This document shows positions 22,487 through 30,859 of a stretch of 64,000 nt of DNA, one piece after another. The notes beneath the pieces are model-generated. The model made no database searches and was not told the origin of the DNA. It saw only the letters and a program-made list of their open reading frames with translations. Position numbers and translations under genes: made by a program. The stretch comes from Bufo bufo (Eukaryota; Chordata; Amphibia; Anura; Bufonidae): NCBI RefSeq assembly GCF_905171765.1, contig NC_053392.1:399831899-399895898 (forward strand), written 5' to 3'. Position 1 is the first letter of the stretch. Each line of letters begins with the position of its first letter.

Positions 22487-22800
22487 ATGAGGAGAGGCCA
22501 CAGAGTGGCACAATGACAGAGTCTGGAGGTGGAAGTAGTATGAGGAGGCCACCGAGTGGCACAATGACAGAGTCTGGAGGTGGCAGCAGTATGAGGAGGC
22601 CACCGAGTGACACAATGACACAGTCTGGAGTTGGCAGCATCAAGAGAAGGCCACCGAGTGGCACAATGACAAGGTCTGGAGTTGGCAGCAGTATGAGGAA
22701 TCCACCGAGTGGCACAATGACACAGTCTGGAGGTGGCAGCAGTATGAGGAGGCCACAGAGTGGCACAATGGCAGAGTCTGGAGGTGGCTCCACTAGCTGC
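22487..22800 (+). repeat. Array of 51-bp repeats, about six units
   Basis: A unit of GGCCACCGAGTGGCACAATG plus about 31 further bases recurs about six times with small changes. Because 51 is a multiple of 3, all frames stay open across the array, which explains several spurious open frames on both strands. Confidence 0.85.
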
Positions 22801-23214
22801 TCTTGTTCCTTCTCTCCTGTCACCTGTGTGTAAAAAAACACCCATTTTGCTACACATTCCGTTTGCTCCAATGTCCTCCTCCTCCAGTTCAGCCCCCCAG
22901 GATTTGATTTCTTGATGAAGGACACAGAGCTGTTTCTCCCCTGTGTGACTCCGTTCACCCAGGCAAATAAGGTGTAGAACAGCGTGACACCGCCGTGCCC
23001 TGCACATGGGGTATGCTGGAGAAGCACTGTGAATTGTCCCTGCATTGGAGGCTGAGGACACGGTGGAGGATGAGGAGGTACAGGCAGACATTGTCGCAGG
23101 AACCAATGGCTGGGCAGGAACCACATCTACCCAGTGGGCCGTAAAGGAAATATATTGTCCTTGACCATAGTTACAGCTACTGACCAATTTTCCCCAAAAA
23201 AACTGTATCACAAA

Positions 23215-23970
23215 CAAATTTCACCACTGAATGGCTAATCTATGCAATTCGGTTCATACAGAAGAAAGTCAACAATCACCCATCTATTTTCCCCATAAAG
23301 GCTGTTTCACAAAAAAATTTCACAAATGAATGACTAATTAACGTAATTCGGTTCATACAGAAGAAAGTCACCCATCAATTTTCCCGTATTCTTTTTTCTA
23401 TTAATACACCCCAAAAAAATAAATATAACAATCACAATTCACCACAGAACGGCTAATAGGATGTATGTATCTATCCTATTAATACACCCTATAAATGGCT
23501 GTAGTACAATGGAACTTCACCGCTCAATGGCAAATATATATTTTTTTGCCACTAAAACACGCCAAAAAGGGCTTTAGAACATATAACTGCACCGCTGAAC
23601 AGCAAATATATTTTCCTTTTTCCACTATTACACGCCAAAAAGGGCTTTAGAACATATAACTGCACAGGTGAACGGCAAATAGGCCCTTATTTTTTTCCAC
23701 TTATACACACCACAAAAGGCTTTAGAATGTATAACTGCACCGATGAATGGCAAATATATTTTTCTTTTGCCACTAATAAACGACAAAAAGGGCTTTAGAA
23801 CATATAACTGCACCGCTGAACGGCAAATATATTTTTCTTTTGCCACTAATACACACCAAAAAGGGTTGCAATTTTCGCACTTCACCACACAACGGCTAAT
23901 AAGCCCTTTTTTCCACTAATACAAGCCAAAAAATGCTTTAGAACATATAAATGCACCGCACAAGGGCAAA
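23215..23970. repeat. Arrays of about 110-bp and about 72-bp repeats
   Basis: From 23215 to 23400 a unit with 'attcggttcatacagaagaa' occurs twice. From about 23510 to 23965 a unit containing GGCTTTAGAACATATAACTG and 'ttgccactaatacac' occurs about six times at about 70-80-bp spacing. Both lie inside the hAT element. Confidence 0.75.
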
Positions 23971-24602
23971 TAAGACGTAGAAATATTTCCTTGTAATAAA
24001 CCCTGTTAATGGCTGTATCAAACAGCACTTGCACCCCAATAATAAGAATGGTTTTCTGGAATTACAGAGCTGTATAATGGTAATTTGGGTCCCCCAGTCA
24101 GTGCAGCAAGGTGTAATAGGATTATTCCTATTACCCAGGCTGTAACCTCCCCTACTGAACCATGTTCTACATAAATGCTGTGGAATGATTCCTCCCTATC
24201 CTTTCCGTACACCTTAAATAATAATCTTTCCCTGAACTTGTAAATAGCTTTTTTAGCACAATGACGTTTTTTTTTCTAGCACTGTCCCTAGCGCCTGCAG
24301 ACGTCTCTCCCTGCACTAAGTACACTGGTAAATGGCAGAATCTAAGATGGCTGCCGCTATTTATAGGGCTGTGACATCACAGGGCTGGCTGGCTGCTGAT
24401 TGGCTGCATGCATGGCTTTATGGGTGATCCCACCTTCCCAAAGTTCCTTGCTCCATGTCCTCACACATGCAGCAGCCATTTTACGAAAAAATGCAATTTG
24501 TTACCACGAAGCATGAGGAAATTCGGAGCAAATCAAATTTTTCCTGAAATTTGGATCGAATTCCACTTCGTCAACTTAGATTCACTCATCTCTAATTATA
24601 TT

Positions 24603-25002
24603 AAAGGAAGGCATTACAAGGAACACATCTTGTATGTGTTTCTGTGTCGTGACCTCGAGTTGGCTCACTCAACTTCAGAACTATTAGGAGACCGCATCAC
24701 ATCAGAAGGTCGTTTTGCGACCACAGAAAATGGGGCCCAACGTGGGGCAGGACATAGGCCTAAACATAGTAATGTCAGTAGGGAATTGTTCATCTTGTTA
24801 GTGGGTTGCAGTGTGATAATAAGGTCAGGTAATTTATGAAGTAATTCTCGATTTGACTGAATATTGTTTCATGAGAATCTCTGAATGAGAAGGTTAAAGA
24901 GTGTGAGTGATCTATGAGGGACAAATGAATAAGTCCCTGATTGATGAGGGATTCCAGTAAGTGTTACGTCTTGCATGTGACAAGACGAGTCTGTCGCCCT
25001 TA
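24603..25002. other. No gene seen
   Basis: About 400 bp of non-repetitive-looking sequence without a supportable open frame or recognisable element. Confidence 0.4.
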
Positions 25003-25468
25003 GGCTACTTTCACACCTGCGTTAGGTGCGGATCCGTCTGGTATCTGGCACCTATAATGCAAACGCTTGTATCCGTTCAGAACGGATCCGTTTGAATTAT
25101 TCTTTTAAATATAAGTCTAAGTCAAAACGGATCCGTCCTGACTTCCGCTGAAAGTCAATGGGGGACGGATCTGTTTTCAACTGCACCATATTGTGTCAGT
25201 TAAAACGGATCCGTCCCCATTGACTTACATTGTAAGTCAGGACGGATCCGTTTGGCTCCACGTCAGGCGGACACCAAAACGCTGCTTGCAGAGTTTTGGT
25301 GTCTGCATCAAGAGTGGAATGGAGGTGGAACGGAGCCAAACTGATGCATTATGGACGGATCCTTATCCATTCATGATTTGGGGCTGAACTGATCCGTTTT
25401 GAAAGGTTTGTGAGATGCCTGAAACGGATCTCACAAACGGAATTCAAAACGCCAGTGTGAAAGTAGCC
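25003..25468. mobile_element. PIF/Harbinger-like MITE (GGCTACTTTCACAC type)
   Basis: Termini GGCTACTTTCACAC and GTGTGAAAGTAGCC, flanked by TTA (25000-25002) and TAA (25469-25471). The interior is rich in ACGGATCCGT-type palindromes. Same family as 8758-9255. Confidence 0.7.
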
Positions 25469-25591
25469 TAAAGGAGACAGAAGAAAAGGGATGTATGTGA
25501 GGAATATACCCATCACGTTGCGTATGAATGAATGAAGCCAGGGGATCACATCATAGCAGTGACTTTTAAACAACAGTCAGGGAAAAGCCAA

Positions 25592-26091
25592 GGTAATTGG
25601 AGTCAAAGTGTGGTTGTCCCACATCTATTGGAGCCCAGCCGCGCCCATCGATCCGGAGCCCAGCACCGCCTACTACTTTATTCACTCCACTATCCCTGAC
25701 GTCAATTCTTCTCAGTGCCGTAATCTCGTGCATGCACAGTTGACTCGTCGAAGCCGGTGCCAGTAGTCCGCACAAGCGCAGACTACAGTGTCCACTGCGC
25801 CTGTGGGAGATTACGGCACTGAGAAGAACTGACGTCAGGGATAGTAATAAGTGAATAAATTAAGTGGTAGGCGGTGCTGGGCTCCGGATCGATGGGCGCG
25901 GCTGGGCTCCAACAGATGTGGGGCAACCCCTTGGGCTCCTGACCAAGGTAATTTACATATCAATAAGATCGGTTTTTATAAGAATCTAACACACACAGAG
26001 CAGTAACAGTGGGATCATTTTAAACACTGCATGGAGACTAATGGGCACATATAAATATCGCTATAGCGTTAATCCTGGTGACAGAATCCCT
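25592..26091. mobile_element. Foldback with a T2-type right end
   Basis: Arms 25592-25720 and about 25808-25930 are inverted copies (GGAGCCCAGC..., GGGCTCC...), each with a TGACGTCA palindrome. The right end GGTGACAGAATCCC is followed by TTAA at 26092-26095, as in T2/Kolobok MITEs. I could not find the matching left terminus, so the element may be truncated there. Confidence 0.55.
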
Positions 26092-26095
26092 TTAA

Positions 26096-26690
26096 GAAAA
26101 TGTGAGAAAAATAGCTTGAAGAGCATGGTGGGGGAATACATTTTCATTTCTAAATCCAACAAACTGGTTTTGAAGTCTTGGCGGGTGGTTTATAGGAATT
26201 TTACATGATATAGTACAAGTAGTGATAGTTGTATTAAAAATAGGTTTTTAGGATCATGAGAAAATTGTGCAAGAAGAAAAGGAAAACTGTTACAATCAGA
26301 TACTTCCAGCCAAATACATTTTGTATATGTATTATTTTCTATCTATGTATAACCTGCACTTAGATAGGAAGGGGATTTATTCTTGGAAGGAGTACAAATT
26401 CCACAGTGCCCCCCCTCCATGCTGATCATTTTCTTATCTCAAATTAAACATAGTAAATCAAAGCTTGTCTACACTATGAAACTTTTAATGAAGTGGGAGG
26501 AGCGTGACTGACTGAGTGATGTCACGCCCCGGCCGGACCGCTACATTCGTAGAGTGAGTACTGTTTCAGGCGATTAGGCTAGTTTATCAAAGGAGAGCGA
26601 TTGCTTCAGCATTAAAGAAATAGACTTTACATACAAAGAGACTGCTGTGCTCAGAGTGTAATGGGACACATATCAATAAAGTAATGCTGT
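26096..26690. other. No gene seen; includes the second copy of the 85-bp repeat
   Basis: AT-rich. 26418-26496 repeats 21588-21668. A short GC-rich stretch (26515-26545, CACGCCCCGGCCGG) stands out but carries no open frame. Confidence 0.4.
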
Positions 26691-26695
26691 GAAAC

Positions 26696-26792
26696 ATAGG
26701 GCCATGAGGGAGACCAGCATAAGATGCTATATGTGTGTCATCCACACATATAGCATCTTATGCTGGTCCCCCTCATGGCCCTATGTGTCACA
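26696..26792. repeat. Near-perfect hairpin
   Basis: ACATAGGGCCATGAGGG... at 26695-26740 is the inverted copy of 26749-26792, with a very short loop near 26740-26748. It directly abuts a minisatellite. Confidence 0.8.
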
Positions 26793-27125
26793 GCACACAT
26801 CCCCCATAACAGTGCATTATCCACAGATCCCCCATAACAGTGTGTCATCCAGAGATCCCCATAACAGTGTGACATCCACAGATCCCCCATAACAGTTTGT
26901 CATCCACAGGTCCCCCATAACAGTGCGCCAGCCACAGGTCCCCCATAACAGTGCGTCAGCCACAGGTCCCCCATAACAGTGCGTCAGCCACAGGTCCCCC
27001 ATAACAGTGCGTCAGCCACAGGTCCCCCATAACAGTGCGTCACCCACAGGTCCTCCATAACATTGTCATCCACAGATCCCCCATAACAGTGCGTTATCCA
27101 CAGGTCCCCCATAACAATGTCATCC
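26793..27125. repeat. 28-bp minisatellite, about 12 units
   Basis: The unit TCCCCCATAACAGTGCGTCA followed by GCCACAGG repeats about a dozen times, with unit variation at the ends and exact copies in the middle (26930-27040). The units abut with no spacers, so it is not a CRISPR. Confidence 0.9.
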
Positions 27126-27129
27126 CCAG

Positions 27130-27262
27130 ACCACCATTAGTTCAAAATTCACCAAAAGCACACCTTTTGGTTCAAAATATTTTTTTTCTTATTTTCCTCC
27201 TCAAAAACCTAGGTGCGTCTTATAAATCAGGTGCATCTTATAAAGCGAAAAATACAGTATTT
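27130..27262. repeat. End fragment of an unclassified DNA transposon
   Basis: Two copies of a GTGCGTCTTATAAA / GTGCATCTTATAAA motif 16 bp apart, followed by GCGAAAAATACAGTA. I recognise this as the end of a widespread vertebrate DNA repeat but cannot name the family. Confidence 0.45.
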
Positions 27263-27289
27263 TGCAAACGACTTTATTAAATTTTGAGC

Positions 27290-27718
27290 CCTTTTCTCTC
27301 TACAGCCTTGAGAGTTTTTTTGTATCATACTGTCTGTTTTCACTCTGTTCCGTCAAGCAGCTCAACTGACGGCTCCTTATCTCTGATCTCCTAAACACTC
27401 ATTATAGCTCCATTCTTACCTTACTCAAAAGAATGTGGATTAGGGAGAAGGTGAGCTGTTTTTTTCTCCCTGGCTGTGACGCTCTCATGGGATAGCGCTA
27501 CAGCCAGGGAGAAGGAGACTCCCATTGAGAAACAGGGCAGTCTTCTCCTCCCTGTACCGATGCTAAAATCAGAATACCAGGCGGGAGAATACAACGGGGG
27601 TCACAGCGGGCAAACGGAGTGGTGCCCAGAAAAATAGTAAGTGCAGTTAGATCTCTGCACTATGCCCTACATATCCTGATACTTAGTTTATAATGTCTGG
27701 ACCCATGAAAGGTCCTCT
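27290..27718. mobile_element. T2/Kolobok-like MITE, left end missing
   Basis: The right terminus ATGAAAGGTCCTCT is followed by TTAA (27719-27722). Inside, GGCTGTGACGCTCTC and the inverted GCGCTACAGCC with CAGGGAGAA arms form a foldback at 27465-27515. It shares CTGACGGCTCCTTATCTCTG-like sequence with 52355-52400. Confidence 0.5.
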
Positions 27719-27722
27719 TTAA

Positions 27723-28970
27723 ATAAGTACCAGATAATAATAAATACCAGAAATCCATGCCGGGTTTCAGGTGGGTTTTTGATAGCCGGAATATAAAAAG
27801 AGTAGGGGGTAGTAGTACTCGCATTATAGCCACTGAGGAAGAGGGTGAACCCTCAAAACGCGTCTGGCTGGTCCTGCGAGTGATAACTACCCACCTGAAC
27901 TCGAGAAAAGACCTACTAAATACAGTACGGGTCATTATAAGATAAGGATTTCCATACAGATCCAAGCGCAAGCAAAAGAGAATCTGGTTTGGTCTATCGC
28001 GAGACAATGCAAATTCTGCTGAGTGCTTCCTGGACGGTGACACGCAAAGAGGAAACCACGTAGAACGCCGAGAGACCAGAGAGCAGCGAGCAGAAAGAAC
28101 CAAGTATCGGATCCCGTGTGTTACTTCGGGAGATACGAAGAATACTACAATCACAGGAGCAGTGACCCTAGTGAAGATAGTTACCGCAGTAGAAAATCTA
28201 CCTCAAAGGGCAAGGTAAGAGGGTTTGCATTAGGGGGACGCCCCAACTGCAAAACCCGACCGTCTTTAATATCCACTACCTAACCCTTAGAGGCATATTA
28301 ACTTTTAACTGTTACATTGCGGACTCTGAATTGAATTGAGACACAGAATATCAACAGAGAAGTCTCCTTGATCTGTATCATTTAAATCTATATGCACATC
28401 GCATACTGACTTATAATTTGCTACAACAGTGTCACGTTGGACGGATACATTGTGGATACTACATCTATTAATACTTCTTCATAAGAAATAGCTGTCACAA
28501 GTTTTTCTACAGGATTTTTTCTACAAGATATTTTCTTCACAGGATATTTGTTTGCACAGAACACTTTAATTTGAATAATAACTTGCACTCCTCGAAAAAG
28601 TTTTTTCGCACAGGATATTTGTATGAAAAAATTTTTTGCACACAAAATTTTCTCGCACAGGACACTTTAAATAGGTTAATAGGAATCCAGTATGAAATAT
28701 ACCTTATGATCCATCCTGATATCATAATATGCAGTGAGTGGGAATTGTTGAACATATACGTGTCATTTTAAGATATTGCAGCGCAGTGTATTTTATTTCA
28801 TTATTGTATTTTATATAAATGTATATTTTATGTGTAATTTTACCATTATATTGAGTAAAGATACCAACCGCAAATATACCAGGTGGTGAGTGCCTGTTTC
28901 TATTTAGTATTGGATTACACTTGTTATATAGGATGAATAGGTGAATCATCCGAAAAACAGAGCACCTTAA
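27723..28970 (+). mobile_element. Penelope-like element remnant (pLTR-like)
   Basis: Contains a hammerhead-like fold (27817-27881) of the kind found in Penelope pLTRs. Downstream is an AT-rich leader with repeated ACAGGATATTT/TTTTCGCACAGG motifs (28500-28670), similar in style to 36180-36260 of the intact Penelope element below. No RT or GIY-YIG frame is present. The boundaries are uncertain. Confidence 0.5.
27817..27881 (+). ncRNA. Degenerate hammerhead ribozyme motif
   Basis: Stem I: ACTCGCA at 27817-27823 pairs with TGCGAGT at 27875-27881, and GCCA pairs with TGGC. Core: CTGAGGA at 27833-27839. Stem II: GAGGG/CCCTC. Then AAAACGCGTC. The invariant G before the AAA is A here, so cleavage is probably lost. 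The short stem III (ACGCGT) is the minimal form reported for Penelope ribozymes. Confidence 0.7.
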
Positions 28971-29357
28971 CCATATTAGAGATACGGGTGAGCAGCGATA
29001 CACATACTCTTTAAATAAGTGTTTATGACCTTTTAGTAATGTAGAGATAAGGGTTATTAGATGACGGGCACAAAGTAAAAGTACAATTCTCACAGTTACA
29101 CTATTAATTGGTTCCAGGATGACCATTGTATGTTGAAACCATTGTAAGTTGAGTCATTTATTCTAATGCCACAAAATGTCATCCAAGATAAGAGAAAATT
29201 AAGATTTAAGAAAAATAAGCAGATAACTAAGACATATAAAACAAGTCCTTACATATAAGTTAAGAATAGCTGCTAACTAGCAACTAATACAACAATTTTA
29301 CCAGAGAAATGGACTTGATTGGTGGGATCTGAGTCTGAGAAATTGTATGTTGAGTCT
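28971..29357. repeat. Older repeat split by Gypsy-3, left part
   Basis: Contains GACCATTGTATGTTGAAA (about 29119) and related phrases. Nearly the same phrases (ACCATTGTATGTTGAAA) appear at 41809-41890 on the far side of Gypsy-3. No open frame. Confidence 0.45.
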
Positions 29358-29362
29358 AGTTT

Positions 29363-29893
29363 TGTCTCAGCCAGACAGCTGAGAAGCGCTCACAGGAGCT
29401 TCTCAGATCCTCCTCCTTGAATTTCTTTGTTTTGGTTTAGTTTCTCATCTCGTTAGTCTATCTCAGCTGTCATGCAGTTGGACTGATTGCTACCCTTTAA
29501 GTTCCTCCCCATAATGCAGTAGTGTGCGGCTGATACAACTTCCTGGAGTGTGTGTGCATGCTGTTCCCAGTTCCCAGTCCTCAGTCGTCTGCAAGATAAG
29601 TGCTGTTTATGTATTTATGATTTTGTCTTTTCTGGATCCAGGTGACCCTGACTCCCTCCGTGTCAGTGTAGGGAGCCGGTGGTCGTGTCCCTTCACTATT
29701 GTAGGGTCTTCAGGTAATAGTTAGCCGAGGAACGTGGATATGCGGCCATCCACCTTTGGGGTGTTCGCATAGGCTGAGCAGTGAGGGAGAGCGGCAGGTC
29801 TATTGCAGGGGTCTCCCTTTGTTCCTTAGTTGTGGATCCAGAGAGACATTGTTTATATGGTATTGTCTTGTTTCCTGTACACCATCCGTGACA
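29363..29893 (+). repeat. Gypsy-3 5' LTR
   Basis: 531 bp, TGTCTCAGCC...CCGTGACA. A weak TATA-like CTTTAAG is at 29495-29501, and GCGGCTGATA follows at 29526-29535. The last 138 bp are open in the gag frame, but the gag start is taken as the ATG after the LTR. Confidence 0.93.
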
Positions 29894-29894
29894 T

Positions 29895-29904
29895 TATCAG
29901 CCGC
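29895..29904 (+). other. Gypsy-3 primer-binding site (self-priming type)
   Basis: TATCAGCCGC, one base after the LTR, is the exact reverse complement of 29526-29535 in the LTR. The layout is the same as in Gypsy-1. Confidence 0.65.
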
Positions 29905-29920
29905 CAAAACCGTCTCAAGC

Positions 29921-30859
29921 ATGGATCCGGTTTCACTTTTGGCTGAACGCTTTCAGGGTCTTTCTTTGGAGGTAGCTGATCTCCGTAAGACTTTTTCTCA
30001 GTTTCAAGTGACCGGTTCAGCTTGCGTTCATGGAGTTTGTGCTGAGCCTAAGATCTCGCTCCCGGATACGTTCTCCGGGGGTAGTGAGAATTTTGTGCGT
30101 TTTAGAGAGGCTTGCAAACTCCATTTTCGCCTTCTTCCCCATTCTTCTGGTGATGAAGAACGGAGGGTGGGGATCATTATATCGCTGCTCAGGGGTAACG
30201 CTCAGTCCTGGGCCTTTTCGCTGCCGGAGGGGGCACGGCCCCTTCGTTCAGTGGATGAATTATTTTTAGCCCTGGGTCAGATATATGATGATCCGGATCG
30301 TATTGCTCTGGCTGAGTCTAGACTACGTCTGTTATGCCAGGGTAAACAATCCGCAGAGATATACTGTTCAGAATTTCGGAGATGGGCAGCAGATACTGGT
30401 TGGAATGATGCTGCACTCCGAAGTCAATTTTGCTATGGTCTTTCAGAGGGATTGAAAGATGCATTTGCCTTTCATGAAAGACCTACCTCCTTGGATTCTG
30501 CTATGTCTCAGGCTGTTCGTATTGACAGGCGTCTTAGAGAGAGAGGAGAGATCTCTCCTTCCTGTCATACTCAGTTCCGGGACAGTGCAGCGGTCTCATT
30601 CTGTGCACAGGGGTCTCAGTCGCTGTCAGCCCCTTCTGAGCAGGAGTCCATGCAGCTGGGGTTGATTGCCTCTGACAATAGAAGATTCAGCCCGCAGGTG
30701 AGGGTTTGTTTTTGTTGTGGAGGTATAAATCATCTGGCAAATGTTTGTCCCTCTAGGAGATTCAGGCAGTTTTCTGGGAGTAATAAAGAGACAAAAAGGA
30801 AAAAATCTTTTAAAAATGTTCCGTCTGTTACTATTGGCAGGGTTGAGGCGGAAATTTAA
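29921..30859 (+). CDS. gag: Gypsy-3 Gag
   Basis: The structural protein of the element. I start it at the ATG at 29921 because the frame upstream lies in the LTR. It opens MDPVSLLAERFQGLSLEVADLRK, then a capsid-like region (PDTFSGGSENFVRFREACKLHF..., about residues 45-230). A CCHC zinc knuckle, CFCCGGINHLANVC, is at about residues 262-275, followed by a basic tail. It ends with a TAA at 30857-30859. The pol frame is the same frame and resumes immediately, so a single stop separates Gag from Pol. The protein aligns well by eye with the Gypsy-1 Gag (EEYC/AEIYC, FRRW, WNxAxxSQF). Confidence 0.9.
   Translation: MDPVSLLAERFQGLSLEVADLRKTFSQFQVTGSACVHGVCAEPKISLPDTFSGGSENFVRFREACKLHFRLLPHSSGDEERRVGIIISLLRGNAQSWAFSLPEGARPLRSVDELFLALGQIYDDPDRIALAESRLRLLCQGKQSAEIYCSEFRRWAADTGWNDAALRSQFCYGLSEGLKDAFAFHERPTSLDSAMSQAVRIDRRLRERGEISPSCHTQFRDSAAVSFCAQGSQSLSAPSEQESMQLGLIASDNRRFSPQVRVCFCCGGINHLANVCPSRRFRQFSGSNKETKRKKSFKNVPSVTIGRVEAEI

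Larger units (their letters stand above)
21710..24594. mobile_element. Non-autonomous hAT element with two internal tandem arrays
   Basis: Termini TAGAGATGAGCGAA and its inverted partner TTCACTCATCTCTA. Flanking 8-bp copies are ATTATAAT (21702-21709) and ATTATATT (24595-24602), one mismatch. Length 2885 bp. No transposase motifs are found. The long minus-strand open frame at 22249-23217 is mostly the 51-bp array read through and is not treated as a gene. Confidence 0.75.

Noticed and set aside
22249..23217. 322-codon minus-strand open frame
   Set aside because: Most of it is the 51-bp array, whose length is a multiple of three and keeps frames open. It has no known motif and lies in a non-autonomous hAT.
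26793..27125. Regular 28-bp repeats as a possible CRISPR
   Set aside because: The units are directly adjacent without unique spacers, in a vertebrate genome. It is a minisatellite.
29756..29920. Upstream ATG extending Gypsy-3 Gag into the LTR
   Set aside because: The segment lies in the LTR and has no Gag similarity. The ATG at 29921 follows the LTR and matches the Gypsy-1 start context.
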